The notes beneath the pieces were generated by a model, which made no database searches, was not told the origin of the DNA, and worked only from the letters and a program-made list of their open reading frames with translations. The position numbers and the translations under genes are program-made. From Apricaphanius iberus (Eukaryota; Chordata; Actinopteri; Cyprinodontiformes; Aphaniidae), in assembly GCA_028564705.1 (NCBI GenBank), contig JAPXFQ010000911.1, positions 62,001 through 126,000 on the forward strand: 64,000 bases of DNA, given 5' to 3'. Within the stretch, counting starts at the first letter, position 1; every line of letters starts with the position of its first letter. Below, piece after piece: positions 41,487 through 51,557 of the stretch.

Positions 41487-42481
41487 GAATCATCTGACCA
41501 AATCGACTCTGCTGCACAGTTACACATGGTTCTCTCCGAGCAGGGAGCTATGCTTAGTAGACACGATTTTTTACTCCAGAACCTGGTCCAGCAGCAACAT
41601 GGCTATCAACAAGGATTCAATCAGATCACTCAAATGCTTAATGAACTCCGTTCCGTCAGACCCAGAGCCGCTCACTCCAGCAATCCCCGTCCTTCCGCAG
41701 TATCGGCTCAGGTTGGTTCACCCCCACCCTACAGGGAAGTGGTTTCTCCTCCGCCTGAACCATTCTCAGGGGAAACGAGTAAAAGTAAAGGTTTTCTCAT
41801 GCAATGCGCCCTAGCCTTTGAACGATCCCCGACTCAGTTCTCTGCTGATACCAACAAAATCTCTTACTGCATTGCCTTGTTACGTGATCGAGCTCTTCAG
41901 TAGGCAAACGCCTGTTTTAGTCAGTCTGATCTAGCCACCTTAACCTACCGAGAGTTCTGTACTCAATTCGAACTAACCTTCTGCCCCTCGATAGGTGAGG
42001 AAGAGACAGCTAAACGTCTTTGGGGTCTCAAGCAGGGTGACAGATCTGTGGCCGAACTTTCTGTCGACTTCCGCATCCTGGCAACTGAATCCGGTTGGAA
42101 CAGACCATCATTAAAAGCAGCATTTTTTCAATCTTTAAATGAAAATATAAAAGACGAGCTGGCAACACACAACGAACCTCATTCCTTGGACTCATAAAAT
42201 TAGCCATAAGGATTGATGCACGCATCAGGGAAAGATCAAGGCTCAAAACTCGCTACTCACCCTCTTCAGTTGTTTTTCAGCCACTATCCGGTCCAGTTCC
42301 TGATTCCAGTTCAGGGGTTACCTCCTCTGAGGACTCCGAGCTCATGCAGATCGGTAAGACTCGGCTAACTCCGGCTCTGCGCCAGAAACGTATGGATGAA
42401 GGGCCCTGCCTGTACTGCGGCACCAAGGGGCATTTTATTGCTTCTTGCCCAGTTCGTCCAAAAGGGAGAGCCCGTCACTAA
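41481..42481 (+). pseudogene. Chromovirus gag with one CCHC zinc knuckle
   Basis: The ATG at 41,481 lies inside the last six bases of the LTR. The N-terminus (TESSDQIDSAAQLHMVLSEQ) is helical, followed by a glutamine-rich stretch and a proline-rich linker. A TAG at 41,901-41,903 interrupts the frame, then the capsid-like part continues (EETAKRLWGLKQGDRS, near 42,000) with one or more frame breaks around 42,190. The knuckle CLYCGTKGHFIASC is at 42,407-42,448, followed by a basic tail and a TAA at 42,479-42,481. Gag forms the retrotransposon particle and binds its RNA. Confidence 0.8.
41487..41498 (+). promoter_or_regulatory. Putative self-primed primer-binding site
   Basis: GAATCATCTGAC follows the LTR without spacer and pairs with GTCAGACGATTC (40,916-40,927) at 11 of 12 positions. 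I see no good match to a tRNA 3' end. Tf1/sushi elements are known to prime minus-strand synthesis from the first bases of their own RNA, so this fits the family. Confidence 0.6.
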
Positions 42482-45400
42482 GGCTGGGAGTTATGACGGG
42501 CGCTTCGTCTCAAAATCCCAGATTACTGTTTCCAGCTACTCTTGTTTTAGGTAACCGCCATCTGTCCATAAATGCTTTGATTGATTCTGGATCTGAACAG
42601 AGTTTGATCAGTCCCCAGTTGGTTCAGCAAATGTCTATCCCTGTAGAACCTCTTCATCAAAACTTTCACGTTTCAGCTTTAGATGGTGTTGGCTTCCTAT
42701 CCCATGTGGTCGGCCACTCGCTTCAGGAAGGTAAGGGGCGCTAACATTCAGAACCCCGGCGGGAAGTTTTCCAAAATAAAACCCCAGAACTGAGAGACAG
42801 AAGGAGCAAATAAGACACACACAACAGATATCTGTTTTCACACTGGACGCACCTGCAGGTGGGGTCAGCAAGGACTGAACCGCCTCTCTACAAGAGTGTA
42901 CCATTTTTATTAAAGAAGAACAAAGAATATATCACATGACTTATTCTCCTCCCCCTAGACCTTTATCAGACCAAACGTTATTCCCAAGGTTTTTTCCTGA
43001 CCTAATTTATGGCCGTACCATGAAGTAAACTTTTATGGCCATTCCTCCCTACATCTGGCATCCTAAATCTACAGACATCCTGTTTTTACAACATGCAGTA
43101 AATTACCCAAGAGTTTTATTGCTTAATAGCTTATCCCAGTTAAATACTGGTCAAGGATATGTTTTACAACCATGCATAATATAAACAGACTTTTACCTTC
43201 TAAATGCTTACTAAAGATATAAAACATATGTCCTACTAAACTGTATATAAAAATAGGAAATACAACAATGGCCATCAGTTAACTACCATTTCTCAAAAAA
43301 CTAAAAAACTCACCCTCATAACTTCCGGTAACCATCGTGAGCAAATTAGTCTGTTAGGCTTCCCCGTCACTGATTCCGATATTGTTCTTGGATTTCCTTG
43401 GCTCGAAAAACATAATCCTGTCATTAACTGGCCCCATAAACTTATTGATTCCTGGAGTTCTGCCTGTCATGCTAATTGTCTACGTTCAGCTCTCCCTCAC
43501 TGCAAGCCTACCGAGATTTCAGCACCTGTACCGGATCTCACTTCAGTCCCTCCAGAATATCACGACCATAATCCCGTTTTCAGTAATGAAAAGGCCCTTT
43601 CTCTTCCACCTCACCGTCCGTAAGACTGCACTAATGACCTCATACCTGGTGCTCCTCTGCCTGCTGGCAGACTATTCAGTTTGTCCAAAACTGAAAGGGA
43701 GGCTATGGAGAAATACATTAATGAGTCACTTAAAGCAGGATTGATCCGCTTCTTTTTCGTTAGAAAGACGAAACCCTCCGTCCGTGCATTGATTACAGGG
43801 CTCTGAATAACATCACCATTAAAAATAAATACTCCTTACCTCTGATCTCCTCAGTTTTTGGTTCAGCCCGGGAAGCCAATATCTTCACCAAATTAGATCT
43901 CCGTAATGCCTACCATTTGGTCAGAATCCGAGAAGGTGACGAGTGGAAGACCGCTTTCAAAACTCATATAGGCCATTTCGAATACCAGGTCATGCCGTTC
44001 GTTCTGTCCAATGCTCCAGCAGTTTTTCAGCCTCTCGTCAACAATGTCCTCCGCGATTTTCTGAATGTTTTTGTATATCTTGATGATATCCTTATTTTTT
44101 CTAAAGACATCCACGAATACAGAATCCACGTCCGGCAGGTCCTTAACAGATTACTGGAGAACAGTTTGTATGTCAAGGCCGAAAAATGTGAATTCCACAA
44201 CTCATCAGTTGTCTTTCTGGGCTACATTTTTGAGGCAGGACGTATGAGGGCGGACCCCGCCAAGATTCGAGCAGTGTAGGTGTGGCCCACCCCTGAGACT
44301 AGAAAGCAGCTTCAACGGTTCCTTGGCTTTGCCAATTTTTACAGACGCTTTATCAGAGGTTTCAGTATCGTCGCTGCTCCTCTTACTGCTTTGACGTCCA
44401 CTAAACATGCTTTTTCCTGGAATTTAGAGGCTTACCGGGCATTCAAGGAACTCAAACAATGCTTCACACAAGCTCCAGTCCTGATCCAACCTGACCCAGA
44501 GTACCGATTCATCCTAGAGGTCGACGCTTCTAACACCTCCGTCGGTGCAGTCCTCTCCCAACGTTCCTCGGCCGATGGTAAGCTCGACCCATGTGCCTTC
44601 TTTTCTAAAAGATTCTGTCCCACAGAGAGCCGATATGATATTTGGGACCGGGAGCTTTTAGCCATCAAACTCGCTTTGGAGGACTGGAGGCACTGGGTGG
44701 AGGCAACCATAAGAACCCATAAGAATCCCATAAGAACTTAGCATACCTCAGAAACGCCAAACGTCTTAACCCCAGACAGTTTTGGTGGTCCCTTTTCTTC
44801 TCCAGGTTCAATTTCAACATCACTTACAGACCTGGCTCTAGAAATGTTAAACCTGATTCTCTGTCCAGACAGTATTCCCCTGATTCTGACCCCTGAGCCC
44901 ATTCTTCCACCCTCATGTATGATTGGGAGTCTTTCGTGGGACCTGGAGCGAAAGATTGCTGCTGCTTTCCAGCTGGAACCTGATCCCGGGGGTGGTCCAC
45001 ATGGTAAACGGTTTGTTCCCTCCTCCGTCAGATCCAAAGCCATCCTCTGGGCACACTCTTCCAAGTTCACCTGCCATCCAGGGGTCAGAACGGTGGCTTT
45101 CCTACGGCGGTACTTTTGGTGGCCGGGTCTCAATAAAGATGTTAAAGAGTTTGTCTCTGCTTGCCATGCCACCCACCGACCTCCCTCCGGTCTCCTGCAA
45201 CCCCTGTTCATCCCTGCCCGCCCTTGGTCTCACATTGCCCTGGACTTTGTTACTGGTCTCGGAGTTCCAAGGGCAAGATTATCATACTCATGATCATTGG
45301 CCGCTTTTCTAAAGCGTGCCACCTAGTGGCATTATCGAAACTCCCCTCTGCAGTCCAGACAGCCAAATAACTTTTTAATCATGTCTTCCGACTGCATGGT

Positions 45401-46026
45401 ATCCCTTCAGAAATCACCTTGGATAGAGGTCCTCAATTCTCCTCCCAGGTTTGGAGAGAGTTCTGTCGCTCACTGGGGGCTGAACCATGTTTGTCCTCAG
45501 GTTTCCACCCAGAAACTAATGGTCAGTGTGAGAGACTCAACCAGGAGGTCGAAGATGCCTTCAGGTGCGTGTGTTCAACCAATCCACAGTCATGGAGTGT
45601 CTTTTTGCCCTGGATTGAGTACACTCACAACACTCACATCTCTGCGGCCACTGGTTGGTTCCCATTTGAAGCCTCAGTCGGTTTTCAACCATCATTATTG
45701 CCTAACTCTGTCCCTGATTCGGTACTTCCCTCAGTCCAAACATACATCAAATCCTGCAAGAAAATCTGGTCTCAAACCCGGGCAGCCCTTCAATGGACCT
45801 CCCTTCAAAATAAAAAGTACGCTGACCGCCATCGTTCCTCTGCACCATCTTACAGCCCCGGTCAGATGGTGTGGTTGTCTGCTAAAAACATAAATCTGAA
45901 ATCCACTTCCAGAAAACTCGCCCCATGTTTTTTGGGTCCCTTCCCTGTCCTGAACCCTTTGACAGTTCGCCTTAAACTCCCGTCTTCCCTTCGTGTCCAT
46001 CCAGTGTTCCATGTCTCCCAGGTCTG
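42482..46026 (+). pseudogene. Chromovirus pol: protease, RT, RNase H, integrase
   Basis: Protease: ALIDSGSEQSLIS with the catalytic DSG at 42,593-42,601. A 560-bp insertion follows at 42,725; the polyprotein resumes at about 43,286 (KLTLITSGNHRE, ILGFPWLEKHNP-like). [16 protein letters not shown] and YLDD at 44,076-44,087. A TAG at 44,277-44,279 separates RT from RNase H ([28 protein letters not shown]). A short tandem duplication of CCCATAAGAA near 44,720 disrupts the DHKNLAY region. Integrase: FTCHPGVRT... YFWWPGL... FVSACHATH with the second half of the HHCC finger lost, then LDFVTGL, TLDRGPQFSS and NGQCERLNQ as DDE positions. A TAA at about 45,368 and frameshifts at 43,750 and 45,280 are further lesions. 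Homology ends in HPVFHVSQV, cut by the Harbinger element. Confidence 0.85.
42725..43285. mobile_element. Unclassified insertion in the chromovirus protease region
   Basis: The polyprotein stops matching after SHV (about 42,712) and resumes near 43,286. The block has CCCCGGCGGGAAGTTTTCCA and AAAATAAAACCCC near its left end and an ATTTTTATTAAAGAAG signal in the middle; on the minus strand these look like LTR polyadenylation signals, so it could be a solo LTR. I see no clear inverted ends or target duplication. Confidence 0.4.
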
Positions 46027-46265
46027 GGGTCTCATTTATAAAACATTGCGTAGAATCCCTACTAAAAGTGTCCGTACGACCAAAACAGAAAGTTTGCGTA
46101 TGCCAAAAAGATTTCTGATTTATAAAACCATGCCTATGCACAGGTGTAAGCAATTTCCCCTTTATAAAATATAGTGTTCTTGGACGTTTGCGCACGTGAA
46201 TTTGGCTCAAATCCCGCCCTGCACACGCCCAAATCTGGCTATAAAAGGTCAATGCACAGCAGGAC

Positions 46266-46571
46266 ATGAATATTGATGCATATGAAGAAGAGGGGAAATA
46301 TGGCAAAAAAAACAAAAAAAACAAGAAGAGAAACTTTACGGAGATGTTGATTGAAGTGCCAGTGGGTGAAGTTGAGGCTAGAAGAGACATTTTATTTGGT
46401 GGGCACAGCAGCGGTGTCACAAATAAAAGAAAGAACTGCGAGTGGCAGCATGTGGCGTATGCAGTGCAGACTGTTGGTGCAACTGACAGCACGGTACCCG
46501 AAATAAAAAAAAGGGGTCGGATCTCAAAGTCGAGGGGGCAAAAAAAACTTGCGCCGATTATGTTTGGGTAA
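46266..46571 (+). pseudogene. Harbinger Myb/SANT-like DNA-binding protein, truncated
   Basis: 101 codons from the first ATG. A basic stretch (KKNKKNKKRNFTEM) is followed by LIEVPVGEVEARRDILFGGH, TNKRKNCEWQHVAYAVQTVG, then TVPEIKK. Tryptophan in CEWQHV and the helix pattern fit the trihelix/Myb-SANT domain of Harbinger accessory proteins and NAIF1-like host relatives. In the A run at about 46,502-46,511 the frame shifts; a WSDLK-VEAKK-like continuation is readable in another frame. The piggyBac element at 46,600 cuts the rest. In the family this protein brings the transposase to the nucleus and to DNA. Confidence 0.65.
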
Positions 46572-46599
46572 ACGGACATTGCTGCAAATTGCATCTTAA

Positions 46600-47786
46600 C
46601 CCTCTAGGTGCCAAAGTTACAATATTGCGACAAGCAACATTGCTGACTTTAACGAGCCACAGCTGGAGATAGGGCCACTAATTTAATTACTACTTTACAT
46701 CAGGAGATGGCGGACATGTGTACCTTTAATCTTGGACACCTTTTTTGGTGTGTTACCATGGAAACTTTTGGAGTAAATTGGCCTTTAAGTCAGCGCCGCG
46801 AGCGGGGGACGCGAGCTGCAGCTGCTGCGGTCACAGTATAGAGAACGCGACTTTTAGAACGATAAAACTTATGAGGCCGAGATGTCGGAGTACTGGCTTA
46901 TTCAGATTCTGAAGAGAAATATTTACCTCTGATCTGTTCAGTTGTCCCGGGAGAAAGTGAAACTAAAATGTTCCGCAGCAACTGCCAGTCCCGTTTCGCA
47001 ATGACGCTCCAAAAGCAGCAACATTCCAGCTCTGCATCACGTTCTCCCGGTCCGAGAAAGGTATGTGTTCGGGTAGCTAGGTGGTCATCACAACGCTAAT
47101 TGTGACCGAGGTGGGAGGGATGTAAAAATCAGTGGAAATAATAGCAGTTGCGATCGAGAACAGGAGAGAAAAAAGACCGCTTATAAGCGAGTAAACAGCA
47201 GTAAAGTTCTCTGTCCCGCTGCAAGTGAGGATGATGATGATGAGGATGATGATGATTTTGGTGAGGTTTGCTTGACAGATGAGGAAGAGTAGAATCACCA
47301 GTGGATCAGACGATTTGATGACCCTGTTAGTTATTTTTAGGATTGATCTGTAAAATTATGTGGCCAATATTTTCTTTCTGTTGATTTTATATAGTGAATA
47401 GAGTAACGGAGCCTCATAAGAAAGGACAAAAAGATATATCCACCTGTTCTTGAAAAAAAGCCAAAAAATGAAACCTATAGATGTAGAAAATACAAATATA
47501 GAAAAATCTAAATAAAAATATTAAATTATTGATGAAAAAAAGTTTTAAACAATGTAAAAAAGCAAAAAATTGTAAAAGTCATGCAATCCAATAGTGCCAA
47601 CGCCTGATGACTTCATAATATGCAAATTAGATGTGTGATTTTGCTCCTATCACAAACTTTGGATCATACTGAGGGTTTTCTGATTTACAGTGTACCTTTA
47701 TCTATAACCATATTAAAGCTACAACATTTTGAACTAATGATATAAAAATGGAATATTTTATAGAAAAAACCCCGGCGCCTAGAGGG
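46600..47786. mobile_element. piggyBac-like element nested in the Harbinger element
   Basis: The ends CCCTCTAGGTGCC (46,600-46,612) and GGCGCCTAGAGGG (47,774-47,786) are inverted with one mismatch, and TTAA flanks both (46,596-46,599 and 47,787-47,790). TTAA duplication with CCC... ends is the piggyBac signature. At 1,187 bp it is shorter than an autonomous element; an acidic GAT-rich stretch at 47,226-47,290 (GATGATGATGATGAGGATGA) recalls the N-terminal acidic part of piggyBac transposases, but no long frame survives. Probably a non-autonomous deletion derivative. Confidence 0.8.
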
Positions 47787-47980
47787 TTAATTTCGGCCTG
47801 CTCCCTCACAGTATATGGAAACGTGATGTATCGCCTGCTCATTTTAATGATCCCATCCTAGACTGCAGGCATTATTGTGCTCAGGGACGGCTGTAATATC
47901 CTAGACCTAGTTAATAAATATAACATATTTGAAGGCATTATTTCCAAAAATGGACTTTGGGCAGAATAGTAAGAATCATG

Positions 47981-48208
47981 TCACTCAGACACATGGCTGT
48001 CGGCTAATTCCCGCTGGTAACAACCATGAAACCCCAGAGTGGTGAGCACCTGCAGCTGGACCGGAATGGACCGTTTCCGCCTGGACAGTCTCTCCAAAGC
48101 CTGGCCGAATTCAGCACAGAGATCCAAGAGCACAGCTCTACGGAATCTGGATCTGCTTATTAGCCAGGCATCATCATGGGCAAGGAGGTCCACATGATCC
48201 ATGAACAC
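47981..48208 (-). pseudogene. HARBI1-like transposase fragment
   Basis: The minus frame reads MFMDHVDLLAHDDAWLISRS, RFRRAVLLDLCAEFGQALER, RSIPVQLQVLTTLGF, YQRELADSHVSE. This is the N-terminal portion preceding the catalytic region of Harbinger nucleases (a DDE family). The catalytic core is not present in readable form; the frame ends at 47,981 and the following 190 bases are noncoding. It faces the Myb-like gene (convergent), as in intact Harbinger elements. Confidence 0.7.
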
Positions 48209-48734
48209 GCGTTATCTCCTAATCCATCCGTTTGCATAATCGTCCAGCAAAGCCAGGGCATCCATCTCAAATATTTCGCTTGAAAGTAGTTGGGGTATTT
48301 CTATTGGCAGCAATAAGACTGTCCTTCCTTGGCACAATGAACGTACCAATCAATGATATATGGTACAGGTGATTCAATTTATTAATTGGCATACAGTCCC
48401 GACCCTTTTATCTGAGTTTAAGGCTCACTGCAAAGTTACAATATAGATATCATTGCTGGTTTGAATGTTTATAATAACATGAATCCATAATTAATGTTTG
48501 ATGTGAGGTGAAATGATATGTGTGAGAGGAGTAATATGTTGTCTGGCTGCAGTTCACCACCTCACCAACTGCGTCGTCGATTCCCTCATCTCCAAAATGT
48601 CCGTACACACGGGTCAGAGTTGGCGTACAGGTGCGCACATTTTCCCGTCAAGTCTGTTTTTTATAAATCACAACTTTAGATTTGAAAGTGGCGTACGCCA
48701 GTTTCAGGCCCCGCAACATTTATAAATGAGACCC

Positions 48735-48978
48735 TAGGCCTGTTTCTGTGAGTTCCTTGTGTCCCTCGCCCCCTACCCCTCCACCTGCTCGCATGATCGA
48801 CGGAGGTCCTGTCTACACTGTTTCTCGCATCCAGGAAACCCGCCGCTGGGGGCAGGGTCAGCAGTTTCTGGTGGACTGGGAAGGTTACGGCCCAGAAGAA
48901 CGTTCCTGGGTACCTCGTTCTTTTATTATGGACAAGGCTCTCATCAAAGACTTTGTAAAAAAGATCCGGTCGAGGTAA
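48735..48978 (+). pseudogene. Chromovirus pol C-terminus: chromodomain
   Basis: After the Harbinger element the frame continues [20 protein letters not shown], then the chromodomain: [51 protein letters not shown]. The aromatic positions Y, W and W of the methyl-lysine cage can be seen (VYTV, DWEGY, SWVP). TAA at 48,976-48,978 abuts the 3' LTR. In chromoviruses this domain steers integration to marked chromatin. Confidence 0.85.
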
Positions 48979-49032
48979 TGTCAGGATCCGGTAGGATCCA
49001 GCAGAGGGAGCCATTTCCTCTTTCCTCCACAG

Positions 49033-51557
49033 AATCAGAATCAGCTTTAATGGCCAAGTATGACACATACAAGGAATTTGACTCCGGCAACTTTTCTCTC
49101 CAGTACAGAACTTAAATAAGTGAAATTAAAAACGGAAATAAAAATAAATACAAATAAAAAATAAAGGATAATATATACACCAAACCAGGGTTATTGTACA
49201 GTAAGTATATACAGCAGTGCAGAGTTTTAGTTTATTGTTCATTTGAGTGGACTCACACTCTGTGACTATTCAGAGTTCATCAGAGCGACAGCCTGGGGGA
49301 AGAAACTGTTCTTGTGTCGGGTGGTTTTGGCGTACAGCGCTCTGTAACACCGGCCTGAGGGGAGTAGCCTAAACAGATTGTGGCCAGGGTGTGACGGGTC
49401 AGTGGTGATTTTTCTGGCCCGCTTCTTGACCCTGGCCCGGAATAGGTCCTCAATGGAGGGAAGATCAGTACTTATGATCCTCTCTGAGGACCTGACTGTT
49501 CTCTGCAGTCTGTCCCTGTCTTGCCTGGTGGCGGATCCGAATCAGACAGAGATGGATGAGGTCAGGACAGACTGGACTATTGCTGTGTAGAAGATGGTCA
49601 GCAGTTCCTGAGGCAGGTTGAACTTTCTGAGCTGACGCAGAAAGTACAGCCTTTGCTGGGCCTTCTTCCTTATAGAGTCAATGTGGGAGGTCCACTTCAG
49701 GTCCCGTGTGATGGTGGATCCTAGGAACCTGAAAGACTCTACTGTGGGGACTGGCCTGTTGGTGATTATGAGAGGAGATGTTGATGGGGGTCTCTTCCTG
49801 AAGTCCACTGTCATCTCCACAGTTTTGAGCGGGTTTAGCTCCAGGTGGTTCTGACTGCACCAGAGGACCAGCTGTTCCACCTCCCTTCTGTATGCAGACT
49901 CGTCGCCGTCACGGATGAGTCCAATGACGGTGGTGTCATCTGCAAACTTCAGAAGTTTCACAGAAGGGTCTCTTGACGTGCAATCAGTGGTGTAAAGGGA
50001 GAAAAGCAGAGGGGAGAGAACACATCCCTGGGGGGCGCTGATGCTGAGGGACCGGGTGCTGGATGTGAAGTTACCCAGTTTCACCTGCTGCCTCCTGTCA
50101 GTCAGGAAACTGGTAATCCACTGACAGGTGGAGGGAGGCACGGTGAGCTGGGACAGTTTTTGGTGGAGGAGCTCTGGGACGATGGTGTTAAATGCAGAGC
50201 TGAAGTCCACAAACAGGACCCGAGCGTAGGTACCTGCAGAGTCTAGGTGTTGCAGGATGTAGTGGAGAGCCATGTTGACTGCGTCATCCACTGACCTGTT
50301 TGCTCTATAGGCGAACTGCAGGGGGTCTAGCAGGGGATCCGTGATTTCCTTCAGGTGGGACAGCACCAGTCACTCAAAGGATTTCATGACCACAGATGTC
50401 AGGGCGACTGTGACAGGGGACTTCTTGGGAACCGGGATGATGGTGGAGCGTTTGAGGCAGGGGGGGACCTCACACAGCTCCAGGGAGTTGTGGAAGATCT
50501 GAGTGAAGATGGGAGCCAGCTGGTCAGCACAGACTTTCAGACAGGACAGAGACACTCCATCAGGACCTGATGCCTTCTTAATCCTCTGTCTCTGAAATAG
50601 TTGGCGCACATCCTGTTCACAGATCGTCAGCGCAGGCAGGGGGTCAGGTATGGGGATGGTTTGGGGTGATGCTAGGCCTTTTGTGATGGAGATGGTGGGG
50701 GAGGTGGAAGGTGTGAAAGTTGTTTCAAACCTGGAGAAAAAGTCATTGAGGTCCTCAGCCAGGCGGGGGCTCCCCACAGGGTGGGGGGATGGTCTCCTGT
50801 AGTTGGTGATGGTCTGCAGGCCCTTCCAAACTGCAGAAGAGTCGTTGACAGAAAAACGCTCCTTCAGCTTTGCACAGTAGTTCTTTTTTGCTGCCTTGAT
50901 CACCTTTGTCAGCTTGTTCCTGGCCTGCTTGTACAGGTCCCGATCCCCACTCCTGTAGGCCTCCTCCTTGTCCTGGCGTAGCCGTCTCAGTTCTGCAGTG
51001 AACCATGGTTTATTGTTGTTGAACATGTAGAAGGTTTTGGTCTGCACACACATGTCCTCACAAAAGCTGATGTAAGATGTCACAGTGTCAGTCAGTTCGT
51101 CCAGGTCTGAGGCTGCTGCTTCAAATACGCTCCAATCAGTGCAGTCAAAGCAGGCCTGTAGCTGCATCTTTGACTCATCTTCCCATCTCTTCACAGTTCT
51201 TACTACAGGCTTAGCAGATTTCAGCTTCTGCTTGTAAGATGGGATGAGGTGGACCAGGCAGTGGTCAGAAAGTCCCAAAGCAGCACGGGGGATAGAGCGA
51301 TATGCATTCTTTATTGAGGTGTAGCAGTGGTCTAAAGTGTTCATGTCCCTGGTGGGACACGTCACGTGTTGTCTATATTTAGGCAGTTCAAGTTTGAGAT
51401 TTGCTCTATTAAAATTCCCGAGAATGATTAGCAGAGAGTCCGGGTGAGTTTTCTCCACGTCTGTGATCTGGTCGGCGAGATGATGTAACGCCTTTGTTAC
51501 GCACGCACGCGGTGGAATATATACAGCGACCAGCACAAATGAGGCGAACTCCCGCAT
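49033..51557 (-). mobile_element. Rex1-type LINE, 5'-truncated, in the 3' LTR
   Basis: The 3' end (plus-strand left end) is GAATCAGAATCAGCTTTAATGGCC, i.e. a GGCCATTAAAGCTGATTCTG tail. The 5' end stops at about 51,557 in mid-endonuclease, where LTR sequence resumes. The motifs FSSAFNT and APQGCVLSPLLF are those of Rex1. It is in reverse orientation to its host and must be younger than the host's insertion. Confidence 0.8.
49266..51557 (-). pseudogene. Rex1-type ORF: partial endonuclease and RT, two nonsense codons
   Basis: One frame spans 51,557 down to a TAG at 49,266-49,268. Endonuclease C-terminal half: FVLVAVYIPPRA, LLIILGNFNRANL (N for the usual D), MNTLDHCYTS, LGLSDHCLVHL. RT: KASGPDGVSLSCLK, IIPVPKK, FAYRANRSVDDAV, FVDFSSAFNTIV, APQGCVLSPLLFSLY, FADDTT at about 49,940. 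A TGA at 50,370-50,372 sits where the family has R (KSFE-R-LVLSHL; the codon could be a CGA to TGA transition). Another TGA at 49,542-49,544 replaces the W after TSSISV; the frame then continues with FGSATRQDRDRLQRTV and ends ...NSFFPQAVALMNSE. Otherwise it is intact, so the copy looks young. Confidence 0.8.

Larger units (their letters stand above)
46027..48734. mobile_element. PIF/Harbinger transposon inserted in pol
   Basis: The termini GGGTCTCATTTATAAA (46,027) and TTTATAAATGAGACCC (48,719-48,734) are a perfect 16-bp inverted repeat. Subterminal GTACG/GCGTACG motifs are abundant at both ends (GTCCGTACGACC; GTGGCGTACGCCAG). It encodes, as decayed pieces, the two proteins of Harbinger elements: a Myb/SANT-like protein on the plus strand and a HARBI1-like nuclease on the minus strand. 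The usual 3-bp duplication is not obvious (CTG left, TAG right). The pol frame resumes directly afterwards with a [16 protein letters not shown] linker. Confidence 0.8.

Noticed and set aside
42725..43285. Calling this block a solo LTR
   Set aside because: Polyadenylation-like signals are present, but no inverted ends or target duplication could be fixed, so it is left unclassified.
45731..46594. Minus-strand 287-codon open frame
   Set aside because: It runs across the boundary between the integrase and the Harbinger insertion, so it is antisense and chimeric.
48676..49068. Minus-strand 130-codon open frame
   Set aside because: It crosses the chromodomain, the LTR start and the Rex1 tail, so it has no single origin.
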